Of a stretch of 46,943 nucleotides of DNA, positions 6,898-15,388 are shown piece after piece; the stretch's first letter is position 1, and every line of letters starts with the position of its first letter. The position numbers were made by a program, and so were the translations under genes. The stretch comes from an uncultured Veillonellaceae bacterium (GTDB lineage: Bacteria; Bacillota; Negativicutes; Selenomonadales; Selenomonadaceae): NCBI GenBank assembly GCA_900316275.1, contig ONCF01000077.1, positions 1 through 46,943 of the forward strand. The letters run 5' to 3'. Below the pieces are notes generated by a model. That model saw only the letters and a program-made list of their open reading frames with translations. It was not told the DNA's origin and ran no database searches.

Positions 6898-7722
6898 TTA
6901 TTGCTGGCTGAAACCGTAATCCAGCAGTGCGGCCGCCTCGCTGAAGCGTGTGTCCTCGTCCTGCGAGTGCATGACGACGGTCACGAGCGTCGTGCCGTGG
7001 CGACGGGCGGCGGCCATGAGGCAGCCACGGGCGGCGTTCGTCCAGCCTGTCTTGCCCGCGATACAGCCGGGGTAGGTCTCGAGCAGCTCGTTCGTGTTCT
7101 CACAGTACTCGACGCGTCCTGCGGGACGGATATAGTAGATGCGCGCCGCATCGAGCCCCGCAATGGCGCGGAAACGCGTGTCGCCAAGCGCATAGCAGGC
7201 GATGCGCGCCATATCGTGCGCCGTCGAGTAGTGGTCCGCGTCGGGCATGCCGTTCGCGTTGACGAAATGCGTACCCGTGCAGCCGAGCGCCTGCGCCTCC
7301 GCGTTCATCATGGCCGCGAACTGCGTCATATTGCCTGCAATCGTCTCGCCCGCCGCCGTGGCCGCGCCGTTGTCCGAGACCGTCATCATCTGGCGCAGGC
7401 AGTCAGCGAGGCGCAACTCATCACCCGCATGCAGGCGCGTGCACTCGACGTCGGCCGCATCCGCACTCACCTCGACGACCGTGTCGGGATTGCCCTTTTC
7501 CAGCGCCAACAGGCAGGTCATCATTTTTGTCATACTCGCAGGATACTCGCGCTTGTCCGCATTTTTCGCATAGAGCACCTGCCCCGTCTGCTGATTCATC
7601 ACAATGGCCGCGTCTGCCGTGATGACCGGTGCCGCGGCCTCTGCCAGTGTCACACTGCCCAGCAGGCAAAAACCTAACAACAGCACGCATAACTTCTTAA
7701 CCAATCCTTGACCACATCTCAT
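6898..7722 (-). CDS. Serine-type D-alanyl-D-alanine carboxypeptidase (S11, DacF-like, short form)
   Basis: This enzyme trims the terminal D-Ala from peptidoglycan stem peptides outside the membrane. A signal peptide ends near AEAAAP. The catalytic SxxK is in SMTKMM, the SxN motif in SDNGAA, and the KTG box in GKTGWTNAARG. At 274 residues it stops soon after the catalytic domain, with no PBP5 C-terminal beta domain or amphipathic membrane anchor, so it may be free in the periplasm. It is monocistronic, with a TATAAT-like -10 around 7765 on the minus strand. It converges with the hemerythrin-PAS gene. Confidence 0.92.
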   Translation of the reverse strand: MRCGQGLVKKLCVLLLGFCLLGSVTLAEAAAPVITADAAIVMNQQTGQVLYAKNADKREYPASMTKMMTCLLALEKGNPDTVVEVSADAADVECTRLHAGDELRLADCLRQMMTVSDNGAATAAGETIAGNMTQFAAMMNAEAQALGCTGTHFVNANGMPDADHYSTAHDMARIACYALGDTRFRAIAGLDAARIYYIRPAGRVEYCENTNELLETYPGCIAGKTGWTNAARGCLMAAARRHGTTLVTVVMHSQDEDTRFSEAAALLDYGFSQQ

Positions 7723-8006
7723 CTAAATATTCATCTCCATAACCTGATCAGACAACATCCCTTATTATAGCGCACCAGCCCGTCCGCTGCATGAAAAAAT
7801 GCTGTACCCGCGCGCATTTGCCGAACCTCAGTCCCGGTCACCTGCATCTTTAGTAGTATTCATGCTCATGCGCAGGTTATATTTTTATTATTTTTTATGT
7901 TTTGTTATATTATACTCACAATTTGGCACGATTTTGTAGTATAATGAAATTGTATATGGTAAAACAAGACAAACTGCGCGTGGATAGGAAGACAAAGGAT
8001 GTGGTG
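7723..8006. other. Divergent intergenic region between the carboxypeptidase and ADP-ribosylglycohydrolase genes
   Basis: No gene is seen. The right half (about 7870-7950) is strongly AT-rich and contains TATAAT (7940-7945) and other -10-like sequences for the plus-strand gene. A convincing -35 was not found. The left part carries the carboxypeptidase -10 region. No terminator hairpin was seen. Confidence 0.4.
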
Positions 8007-8978
8007 ATGCGTATGTTGACGGGAAAACAGATAGAAGAAACAATTTTGGGGCTGGCGGTCGGTGACGCACTGGGTGTGCCCGTGGAAGGACACGGCCGCG
8101 CGGATCTGGCAGAGCGGCCTGTGCGCGATATGCTGGGCTACGGCACGCACAGCCAGCCGCCCGGCACCTGGTCGGACGACACGAGCCTCACGCTGGCCAC
8201 GATGGAGAGCATCGGCCGCACGGACACCGTAGATTTCGACTCGCTCATGCAGAACTTCTGCCACTGGGCGCTCGAGGGCGCCTACACACCGGCCGGACAT
8301 GCTTTTGGCATCGGCAGCACGACGGACGCGGCGCTGCACCACTACCGCCAGCGCACGCCTGCCCTGCAGGCCGGTGGCATTGCCGAGCAGAACAACGGTA
8401 ATGGCTCACTCGTGCGCATGGTGCCTATCGCGCTCTACATCTATGCCCATCACGGCACGAGCTTCCCCTCCAGTGACCTCAGTCTCATCCACAATGTCTC
8501 GGCGCTCACGCACCGCCATGCGCGCGCCAAAATGGCCTGCACGTTTTTCGTGCTCGTGGCTCTGCAGCTGCTGGACGGCGCTACACCTATGACGGCCGTG
8601 CGCGAGGCCGGGCAGCGTTTCCGCGATATCTACTGGCAGCGCAGCGGCTACGAGCATGAGCGCTGGCAGTTCGAACGACTGCTCGATGTACAGGCCTTCC
8701 GCGACCTGCCTGAGGCCGACATCCACAGCAGCGGCTACGTCATCGACACGCTGGAGACGGCCTGCTGGTGCCTGCTGCGGGCTGAGAACTACCGCGCCTG
8801 CGTACTCACAGCCGTCAACCTCGGTGGCAAGACGGCCTCCAGCGGGGCCATGGCCGGTGCCCTCGCCGCCATCCAGTACGGCTACGACGCCATCCCGCAG
8901 CCCTGGCTCGCCGCCCTCGTGCGCCGCGAGTATATCGAGGACATGTGCGAGGCCTTCGGCCGCAATCTGACCCGCTAA
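8007..8978 (+). CDS. ADP-ribosylglycohydrolase family protein with degenerate C-terminal metal motif
   Basis: The 323-residue protein has the family fold markers: LGLAVGDALGVPVE near the N-terminus, GTWSDDTSLTLA (first metal-binding acidic motif, about 53-64), and NGNGSLVRMVPIA. The last family motif normally reads like LGGDxDTxGAxxGA. Here it reads LGGKTASSGAMAGA, with Lys275 and Ala277 in place of the two metal-ligand aspartates. Members remove ADP-ribose from proteins or small molecules using two Mg ions; this one may have lost or changed that activity. The ATG at 8007 has AGGA 7 nt upstream; in-frame codons further upstream lack a ribosome site. Confidence 0.85.
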   Translation: MRMLTGKQIEETILGLAVGDALGVPVEGHGRADLAERPVRDMLGYGTHSQPPGTWSDDTSLTLATMESIGRTDTVDFDSLMQNFCHWALEGAYTPAGHAFGIGSTTDAALHHYRQRTPALQAGGIAEQNNGNGSLVRMVPIALYIYAHHGTSFPSSDLSLIHNVSALTHRHARAKMACTFFVLVALQLLDGATPMTAVREAGQRFRDIYWQRSGYEHERWQFERLLDVQAFRDLPEADIHSSGYVIDTLETACWCLLRAENYRACVLTAVNLGGKTASSGAMAGALAAIQYGYDAIPQPWLAALVRREYIEDMCEAFGRNLTR

Positions 8979-8992
8979 AAATTATCGCACGT

Positions 8993-9027
8993 AAAAACGG
9001 AGAGGCAAAACCGTCCCTCCGTTTTTT
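8993..9027. terminator. Bidirectional terminator between convergent genes
   Basis: AAAAACGGAG / CTCCGTTTTT (10-bp stem) is followed by T on the plus strand and, because of symmetry, on the minus strand. It lies between the ARH-family and DUF554 stops. Confidence 0.85.
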
Positions 9028-9030
9028 ATT

Positions 9031-9729
9031 TTAAAAGCCAGCCAAGTGGATAAACCAGAGCAACACAGGCACGACAACGAGCGCGGGCAGGTAGTTGATA
9101 ACCTTGAGCTCCGTGATATGCAGCATGTTCAGGCCGATGGCGAGGATGAGCAGCGAGCCCGTCGTGGAAATCTCCGTGATGAGCTCGGGTGAAAACAGCG
9201 GCGCCAGCGCCTCCGCGAGCAGTACGATAGCGCCCTGGAACACGAGCGTAAAGCCCGCCGAGCCCATGACGCCGATACCCATAGCCGCGCCCATGATGAT
9301 GCCCGAGCAGAAATCGAGCAGCGACTTCGTATAGAGAATGGTATAGTCACCGTCGAGGCCCGCATTCAGCGAGCCCACGATGACCATCGCGCCCACGTTC
9401 ATGATGAGACAGGACGTCACGAACGCATTCGCGATGCGCGCCCCCTCGCCCTCACCCGTGGCGAAACGGCTCGTGATGTGCTCCGTGAAGCGGTTCACAC
9501 GCCCATCCCAGTCCCAGCCCTCGCCTACGGCTACGCCGACGACGATAGCCACGATGAGCAGCAGGATATTCTGCTCGCCCACAGCGCCCTGGATGCCGAT
9601 GAGCACCGTGCAGAGGCCGAGTGCCTCCATAATGGCGTTCGTGAGCCGTTCGGGGATGCCGCGCCGCAGCAGCAGTCCGATGCTCACACCGGCGATAATG
9701 GCAATAGTATTAACAATAACGGCAAACAT
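9031..9729 (-). CDS. DUF554 family membrane protein
   Basis: A 232-residue integral membrane protein with about seven hydrophobic segments. It starts MFAVIVNTIAIIAGVSIG and contains GIQGAVGEQN, GEGWDWDGRVNRF and the NMLHITELKVINYLPAL end, all typical of DUF554 (YdfK/YqgA-like). Its transported substrate is unknown. The start has AAAGGTGG 7 nt upstream. It lies 41 nt downstream of the GltD-like gene and probably shares its transcript. Confidence 0.88.
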   Translation of the reverse strand: MFAVIVNTIAIIAGVSIGLLLRRGIPERLTNAIMEALGLCTVLIGIQGAVGEQNILLLIVAIVVGVAVGEGWDWDGRVNRFTEHITSRFATGEGEGARIANAFVTSCLIMNVGAMVIVGSLNAGLDGDYTILYTKSLLDFCSGIIMGAAMGIGVMGSAGFTLVFQGAIVLLAEALAPLFSPELITEISTTGSLLILAIGLNMLHITELKVINYLPALVVVPVLLWFIHLAGF

Positions 9730-9770
9730 ATATCAGCCACCTTTCGTTTCCTGCTAGCGATGATCATCCC

Positions 9771-11018
9771 TCACCTTCCTGACTGGTCAGCGGCCTGCTG
9801 CTCGAGATAGGTCTCCATCGCAGCCACCACCTTTTTGGCGTCTTTGACCGCCGTCACGACATTGTGTGCGCCGAGCACGACGTCACCAGCAGCGAAGACG
9901 CCCTCGCGGGTCGTATGCCCCGCGTCATCTACGGCGATGCGGCCATGCTCGTCCGTATCCAGTCCCGGCGTCGTGCGCACGACCTTGTCCTTCGGGTCCT
10001 GATTGACCGCGATAATCGTGCTGTCTACGCGCAGCAGCTCTGGACGGTCCTCATAGAGGCATTGCCCATCCGCCGCGAAGTGTCGCTGCGCGAGCATGGG
10101 TCCCTCGGGTGTAATCTCCGTCGTGTTTTTCGCATAGATGAACTCCACGCCGTCGGCCTGCGCGTAGTCGGCCTCGCGCTCGCCTGAGGAGACCTCATAG
10201 TGACGGGCCACGAGGTAGACCGTCTCCACACCGCGCCGCACTGCCATGCGCGCCGCATCCATGGCCACATTGCTCGAGCCGATGACGGCCACGGTCGTGC
10301 CGAGCTCATACACGGAGGGGTCCTTGAGATAGTCGACGGCATAGTGGCAGTTGCCGTTCGTCTCGCCGCGCACGCCCAGACGGCGCGGCCGCCAGACGCC
10401 CGTGCCGATAAAGACCGCCGCATAGCCATCCGTAAAGAGATCGTCGAGATGCAGCGCGCCGCCCACGGTCGTATGTGGGCGGATATGCACGCCGAGCAGC
10501 TTGAGTTTATGCTCGTAGGTATCGAGGATTTCACGCGGCAGACGGAAATCGGGGATACCATAGCGCATCATGCCGCCGATACGGCTCATGCGCTCGAAAA
10601 TCGTCACATCATAGCCATGCTGGGCCAGCTTCGTGGCCACGGTGAGCCCCGCCGGCCCTGCCCCGATGACCGCCACCCGCTGTGGCTTGCGCGGTGCACG
10701 CTTCATCAGGCTGTATTTATGCAGATAAGTATTCGAGATATAGTGCTCGATGGCCGAAATCTGCACCGCGCTGCTGCCCCGCTCCTTGCCCAGGATGCAG
10801 TGCCCCTCGCACTGTTTCTCATGGTCGCAGACCATCGAGCAGATATCACTCATAGGGTTATTTTCAAAGAGCATAATGCCCGCCTGATTGCCCCGCCCTG
10901 AGAGAAACAGCCGAATCATCTCCGGTATATGCGTCTGCAACGGGCAGCCGTGCAGCTGGCAGAGCGGCTCCTGACACTGCAGGCAGCGCCGTGCCTCATG
11001 AATGACATGTACCCCCAT
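9771..11018 (-). CDS. GltD-like FAD/NAD(P)-binding oxidoreductase with N-terminal Fe-S domain
   Basis: The 415-residue flavoprotein is of the glutamate synthase small-subunit/PreT type. The N-terminal dihydroprymidine-dehydrogenase domain II-like part has cysteine clusters CLQCQEPLCQLHGCPLQ and CSMVCDHEKQCEGHC. It is followed by the FAD Rossmann motif VAVIGAGPAGLTVA, the NAD(P) motif AVIGSSNVAMDAAR, and the C-terminal GVFAAGDVVLGAHNVV FAD-contact segment. Such proteins move electrons between NAD(P)H and a partner. No gltB, preA or nfnA homologue is adjacent, so its partner is unknown. The ATG at 11018 (MGVHVIHEARRC) has AAGGTGA 5 nt upstream and is preferred over 11090. Confidence 0.88.
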   Translation of the reverse strand: MGVHVIHEARRCLQCQEPLCQLHGCPLQTHIPEMIRLFLSGRGNQAGIMLFENNPMSDICSMVCDHEKQCEGHCILGKERGSSAVQISAIEHYISNTYLHKYSLMKRAPRKPQRVAVIGAGPAGLTVATKLAQHGYDVTIFERMSRIGGMMRYGIPDFRLPREILDTYEHKLKLLGVHIRPHTTVGGALHLDDLFTDGYAAVFIGTGVWRPRRLGVRGETNGNCHYAVDYLKDPSVYELGTTVAVIGSSNVAMDAARMAVRRGVETVYLVARHYEVSSGEREADYAQADGVEFIYAKNTTEITPEGPMLAQRHFAADGQCLYEDRPELLRVDSTIIAVNQDPKDKVVRTTPGLDTDEHGRIAVDDAGHTTREGVFAAGDVVLGAHNVVTAVKDAKKVVAAMETYLEQQAADQSGR

Positions 11019-11111
11019 TGTTCTCACCTTCCCAAATAGTTGTCTTACTGCTACCGTTATCTGCCTCTGGTTTCCTGTGCCATAAAGCACCGTTTCCTCC
11101 TGTTTGCCCCT

Positions 11112-11272
11112 CTATTCTACCTTATCGCACAGCCGGTAGCAAGGCGGCATCTGTACGCAGAAATAGTTCACACGTAAAGCGCGTACATTTTCCAGCAGTG
11201 TTTCCGGACGTCCTTTTGCCTCACCCTCGGCACGGCCCTCGAATAAATGTTCACTATTTGTCCACTTTTTCG
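11112..11272 (-). pseudogene. Small Rpn-like C-terminal remnant
   Basis: An open minus-strand frame without a start codon reads through SEHLFEGRAEGEAKGRPETL and then NVRALRVN before stopping at 11112. The charged GRAEGEAKGR tract is the same kind of sequence as in the fragment at 669-959 and in Rpn-family C-termini. No ATG/GTG/TTG with a ribosome site is seen. The region otherwise only holds the upstream side of the GltD-like gene. Confidence 0.35.
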
Positions 11273-11292
11273 CATACAGATATAATTATACC

Positions 11293-11322
11293 AAAAGCGT
11301 CAGGAAATCCTGACGCTTTTTT
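11293..11322 (-). terminator. Terminator after the LysR gene
   Basis: AAAAGCGTCAGGA / TCCTGACGCTTTT is a 13-bp perfect stem with a 2-nt formal loop, flanked by T on both strands, 40 nt past the lysR-type gene stop. Confidence 0.85.
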
Positions 11323-11361
11323 GAGTAAATAGCACACCCTCGCTGCAATGCTAAAACCAGC

Positions 11362-12285
11362 TTATCGTTCCTGTCCCCACGAGTCATCCTGCAGGGCGGC
11401 GGGCTTTTTGCCCGCGAAATGTTTGATGATGAACTGCTGGAAACGCAGCGCGGCCGGGCTGAGCGGGCGGCTGGCGTTCCAGGCAATGCCCACGGCGCGG
11501 CGGCACGTAGGGAATGAAATCGGGATATAGACGATGCCGAGGTGCTCCGTGCTCGGTATCTGTGGCAGCAGGCTCACGCCGAGGCGCGCGGCCACGAGGC
11601 TCGCGAGCGTATTCACGTCGTCGCCTTCGAACACAATCTCCGGGTGGCTGGACGCGAGCTCGAACGACTGGTCCACGACCATGCGCAGGCTGTAGGACGG
11701 CTTCATTGTGATGAGTGGCTCGGCCTCAATCTCCGCGAGCGTCACGCTCGCACGCGTGGCGAGCGGATGGTCCTTCGGCACGACGACGAACAGTTCCTCC
11801 GACCAGAGGTAGTTCCAGGCCACGTTGTCCGACATGACCATGTTCGAGCAGAGACAGAGGTCCGTCTGCCCCGCCGCCACCTGCTGCGCGAGATAGGCGG
11901 AGTTGTTCTGGTTCAGTTTGATCTGTATCTGCGGATAGCGCGCATGGAACTCACTGAGCAGCATGGGCAGAATGTAGCCGCCGAAGGAATGCAGGAACGA
12001 CAGATTGACCGTACCGCTGCTCCCCTCTGTGAGCTCCGCGATTTCCTGCTGCGCCCGCTCGAGCTCGCGCAGCACGCGGTCGACATGAAAAAGAAAATGC
12101 TCGCCCGCCGAGGTCAGCTCGAGCCCCGCGTCCCCGCGTTGAAACAGCGGTACGCCGAGCTCATCCTCCAGCTTCGCCATGGAGCGGCTGAGTGCCGACT
12201 GCGAGACAGACACGGCCTGTGCCGCCTTGGTATACTGGCGGATGTTGGCCATGGCCTGGAAATATTTCAACTGTGCTAGTTCCAC
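11362..12285 (-). CDS. LysR-type transcriptional regulator
   Basis: The 307-residue protein has an N-terminal winged helix-turn-helix (MELAQLKYFQAMA, AAQAVSVSQSALSRSMAKLE, GVPLFQRG) and a C-terminal periplasmic-binding-like effector domain from about 90 (GTVNLSFLHSFGGYILP). LysR proteins usually control the divergent neighbour, here an MFS transporter, and themselves, in response to a small effector. Candidate binding dyads lie in the 295-bp shared region. The ligand cannot be read from the sequence. Confidence 0.93.
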   Translation of the reverse strand: MELAQLKYFQAMANIRQYTKAAQAVSVSQSALSRSMAKLEDELGVPLFQRGDAGLELTSAGEHFLFHVDRVLRELERAQQEIAELTEGSSGTVNLSFLHSFGGYILPMLLSEFHARYPQIQIKLNQNNSAYLAQQVAAGQTDLCLCSNMVMSDNVAWNYLWSEELFVVVPKDHPLATRASVTLAEIEAEPLITMKPSYSLRMVVDQSFELASSHPEIVFEGDDVNTLASLVAARLGVSLLPQIPSTEHLGIVYIPISFPTCRRAVGIAWNASRPLSPAALRFQQFIIKHFAGKKPAALQDDSWGQER

Positions 12286-12347
12286 GTGACTGCTCCTTTG
12301 CCCTTCTTGCCCCTGCGCAACTAAAACTGCGTAAATAATTTTGCATT

Positions 12348-12465
12348 CTATGCATAGTCCATATGTTTATGGTGTCTATTATAAAGCCACATACACGGCT
12401 TTAGCAAGGGAATTGTATCATTTTACGCGACAATTTCGTCATAACAGCTATGCGTGTCATGCATA
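12348..12465. promoter_or_regulatory. LysR-type operator region between divergent genes
   Basis: Three dyads lie in the lysR-MFS gap: CTATGCATAG (12348-12357), AATTGT-N13-ACAATT (12411-12435) and TATGC-N7-GCATA (12449-12465). The last fits the T-N11-A layout of LysR sites, and the first has the same ATGCAT core. No experimental support is available from sequence alone. Confidence 0.5.
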
Positions 12466-12580
12466 AAGTTTATGGTCGCTGTGTATTCGACAAGCAGCCC
12501 CTGTCGTCTTACAATGGGAACCACGTTAGGACAAAGCCTAGCGCCAAGCCATTATTTTCCTATTTGGCAGGAGGTCTATC

Positions 12581-14044
12581 ATGTATCGTAAATCAGCCAA
12601 TATATCCGCAGACCTGCAGCAATGCTGCACGCTGGCAGGCGTCGGGGTGCAGGAGGCACGCGCGCTGCAGTGCGAGCTCAATCCCCATGCCTGCCGCCCT
12701 GCCGTGCAGCCGACCGCTGCGTCGGCACCAGAAAAGGAGTCTTCTACCTTGAATGCTACTGCTGCCACTGCCCCAGCTTCAGACACGCAAAAGTTGTGGA
12801 CGCGCGACTACATCTTTGACATCGGCGTGAACTTCCTCGTCTACTGTGTGCATTTCTTGCTCATGCTCTGGTCGACGGCCTACGCCATCCGGATGTGGCA
12901 CGCCTCCATCGGCATGGCGGGTCTCGCCTCGGGTATCTTTATCGTCGGTGCGCTCTGCGCGCGCATCCCGGCCGGCCGCTTCATCGACTTTATCGGCCGC
13001 CGTCGCACATTCCTTATGGGCACGGCCGTCTTTTTCCTCATGATTGCGGGCTACAAACTCGCACCCAGCCTCGGCGCGTTCCTGCTCGTGCGCTTCGTGC
13101 ACGGCATGTCGTTCGGCACGACCTCGACGGCCGCCAGCACGGTTGTGGCTGCGCTCGTTCCCCTGAAGCGCATGGGCACTGGCATCGGCTACTTTACGCT
13201 GGGTGTCACCGTCGCCTCGGCCATCGGCCCCTTCCTCGCCATGAGCCTCACTGCCAGCGGGAGCTTTGACCTCGCACTTGCCATCTGCGGTGTCGCCACG
13301 TTCGCCATCTTCCTGCTGTCGTTCCTCATCCGTACGCCGGAGCGTACCGTACTGCCGCAGGAGCGCGCTGACCTCAAACATATCTCGTTTGGCCGTTTCT
13401 TCTGCTGGAAGTCGCTCGGCATCTCGACCATCGCGCTCATGGGCGGCGTCTGCTACTCCACGGTGCTGAGTTTCCTCGGTGCCTACACGGCAGCTATGGG
13501 CATTACCGGCCTCGGCGCAACCTGCTTCTTCCTGTTCTTCGCCGCGACCTCGTTCCTCAGCCGTCCGCTGACGGGCTGGCTGCTCGATAACTACGGCGGC
13601 AACGTGACCATTTCCCCCGCGCTCCTCTGCATGGCCATCGCCATGGGCTTTATCGGTACGGCCACGGGTGACCTCGGCATGATTATCGGCGCGCTGTTCC
13701 TCGGCTACGGCTACGGCACCATCACGGCCTCCTGCCACGCACTGGCCGTACATTGCGCGCCGCTGCACCAGGTCGGCATCGCCACGAGCACCTATTTCTT
13801 CTTCCTCGACTTCGGCATCGGCGTCGGCCCCTACACGCTGGGCAGCTTCGTGCCGAGTCTCGGTTTCTCCTTTGTCTACCTCGCGGCCGGCGTCATCTCC
13901 GTCGCGGGCATGGTGCTCTACTTCGTGCTGCTCGGCCGCTACGGCCGCTTCACGCGCCACCAGATGGACCGCACAGCCGAGGCCAAAACGCTTGTGGAGG
14001 AGCGCCGCCAGCACTTCTTCCGCCAGACGCTGGCGCACGCGTAA
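12581..14044 (+). CDS. MFS transporter
   Basis: A twelve-helix major facilitator. The transporter body starts near LWTRDYIFDIGVNFLVY (about residue 70) and has the loop 2-3 motif GRFIDFIGRRRTF and the loop 8-9 counterpart RPLTGWLLDNYGG. Two starts are plausible. The ATG at 12581 has GGAGG 6 nt upstream and adds a 56-residue Cys-containing soluble leader; a TTG at 12749 has AAGGAG 9 nt upstream and gives a normal 431-residue protein. Substrate is unknown. It is divergent from a LysR regulator that probably controls it. Confidence 0.88.
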   Translation: MYRKSANISADLQQCCTLAGVGVQEARALQCELNPHACRPAVQPTAASAPEKESSTLNATAATAPASDTQKLWTRDYIFDIGVNFLVYCVHFLLMLWSTAYAIRMWHASIGMAGLASGIFIVGALCARIPAGRFIDFIGRRRTFLMGTAVFFLMIAGYKLAPSLGAFLLVRFVHGMSFGTTSTAASTVVAALVPLKRMGTGIGYFTLGVTVASAIGPFLAMSLTASGSFDLALAICGVATFAIFLLSFLIRTPERTVLPQERADLKHISFGRFFCWKSLGISTIALMGGVCYSTVLSFLGAYTAAMGITGLGATCFFLFFAATSFLSRPLTGWLLDNYGGNVTISPALLCMAIAMGFIGTATGDLGMIIGALFLGYGYGTITASCHALAVHCAPLHQVGIATSTYFFFLDFGIGVGPYTLGSFVPSLGFSFVYLAAGVISVAGMVLYFVLLGRYGRFTRHQMDRTAEAKTLVEERRQHFFRQTLAHA

Positions 14045-14063
14045 CATTTCATAATACAATAGC

Positions 14064-14106
14064 AAAAAGGCAGCCCCTGCGATACCTGACCGGTCGCAGG
14101 GGCTGC
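14064..14106. terminator. Hairpin terminator between convergent MFS and peptidase genes
   Basis: GCAGCCCCTGCGA / TCGCAGGGGCTGC is a 13-bp perfect stem. On the minus strand it is followed by CTTTTTGC, so it clearly serves the M20 peptidase gene. On the plus strand there is no T-run. Confidence 0.8.
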
Positions 14107-14169
14107 TAAACTATCTAAAGAAACGCTGCCGCACCAGGCATACAGCTGCCATATGGCTCAATCGTGCGC

Positions 14170-15291
14170 TCACTCCCCCGCCGTGCGGATGAGGGCGGTG
14201 ACGAGCTCGCAGGCGTCGTAGAGGTCCTGCTCGAGCAGGGTTTCCTCCGTCGTGTGGCAATCGGTCATACCGACGCCGAGCACGAGCGTGGGGATGCCAT
14301 AGCTGTTGAAATGGTTCGCGTCGGAACCGCCGCCCGACTCCACGAGCTGCACGGGGAAACCACAGGCGTCGCAAGCGCGGCGCGCGAGCGCGATGGCCGG
14401 GCTGTCCGCAGGCATCGTGTACGGGTCGTAGTCCGGCAGGAGCTCGACCGTGACGTCGCAGTCCGTTTTCACAGCACCCTGCTCAAAATGGTCGATGAGT
14501 CGCTGCGTGAGCTGGCCGAGTTTCTCCTTATTGCGGCTGCGCGCCTCGTAGCGGATGGTGCACTCGCCCGCCACGACGTTCGCCGCCGTGCCGCCCGTGA
14601 TGGTGCCCGCGTTGCAGGTTGTCTCGGCGTCGAGCCGTCCCTGCGGGGCCGTCGCCAGCAGCTGGCCAGCCGCGATGATGGCGTTGTGCCCTTTCTCCGG
14701 CGCCACGCCCGCGTGCGAGGCCCGGCCGTGCACGTGGATGAGAAACTGGTTTTTCCCCGGCGCGGCCACGGTCATGAGGCCCGGGTGGCCGCCCGTGTCC
14801 AGCGTGTAGCCCACGTCGGCATGCAGCAGGCTCTGGTCGAGGTGCTGCGAGCCGTGCACGCCGCCCTCCTCCGAGATGGTAAAGACAACCTGCAGCGGGC
14901 CGTGCGGGATGTGCTGCTCCTGCATTTGGCGCAGGCCCTCGAGGATTGCCTCGACGCCCGCCTTGTCGTCGCCACCGAGGATGGTCGTGCCGTCAGAGCG
15001 GATGACACCGTCCTGCAGCACCGGCTTGATACCCGCGCATGGCTCGACGCAGTCCATGTGCGCCGTGAGCATGATGGTCTGCCGCCCCGGCACCGTCGCC
15101 GCGAAGTCGGCCACGATATTGCCCGCATTGCCGCCGAGCGCCTCGCCCGCGTTGTCCTCGTGGATGGCCGCCGCGCCGAGCGCCTGAAGCTTCGCCTTCA
15201 GGATGTCGGCGATAGCGCGCTCGTCGTGCGTGGAGCAAGGGACCTTGACGAGGTCAAAAAATTCGTTGAGGACACGTTTTTTGTCTATCAT
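14170..15291 (-). CDS. M20 family peptidase, PepT-like
   Basis: A zinc aminotripeptidase-like cytosolic enzyme of 373 residues. Zinc-site motifs are visible in order: TAHMDCVEP (His, with catalytic Asp), GGDDKAGVEAI (bridging Asp), SEEGGVHG (catalytic Glu and ligand Glu), YTLDTGG (Asp) and TDCHTTEE near the end (His). The dimerisation lid lies between about 175 and 290. The ATG at 15291 (MIDKKRVLNEF) has AAGGA 5 nt upstream; the longer frame lacks a site. The neighbouring DcuC gene lies upstream on the same strand with a REP-like palindrome between. Confidence 0.9.
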   Translation of the reverse strand: MIDKKRVLNEFFDLVKVPCSTHDERAIADILKAKLQALGAAAIHEDNAGEALGGNAGNIVADFAATVPGRQTIMLTAHMDCVEPCAGIKPVLQDGVIRSDGTTILGGDDKAGVEAILEGLRQMQEQHIPHGPLQVVFTISEEGGVHGSQHLDQSLLHADVGYTLDTGGHPGLMTVAAPGKNQFLIHVHGRASHAGVAPEKGHNAIIAAGQLLATAPQGRLDAETTCNAGTITGGTAANVVAGECTIRYEARSRNKEKLGQLTQRLIDHFEQGAVKTDCDVTVELLPDYDPYTMPADSPAIALARRACDACGFPVQLVESGGGSDANHFNSYGIPTLVLGVGMTDCHTTEETLLEQDLYDACELVTALIRTAGE

Positions 15292-15321
15292 AGTAATCCT
15301 TCTTTCTGTAGCAACCAAGGA

Positions 15322-15372
15322 CACCCCCCAGTCGCCTGACGGCGACAGCCCCCTCAAAGAGGGGGCCGTTTT
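15322..15372. repeat. REP-like double palindrome
   Basis: Two adjacent GC-rich hairpins, GTCGCC-TGAC-GGCGAC and GCCCCCTC-AAA-GAGGGGGC, are bounded by a C-rich run, and a GTTTTTAG follows on the plus strand where no gene needs a terminator. This design resembles dispersed palindromic units seen in gut Firmicutes. Only one copy is in the window. Confidence 0.45.
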
Positions 15373-15388
15373 TAGTGCCAAATTCTTT

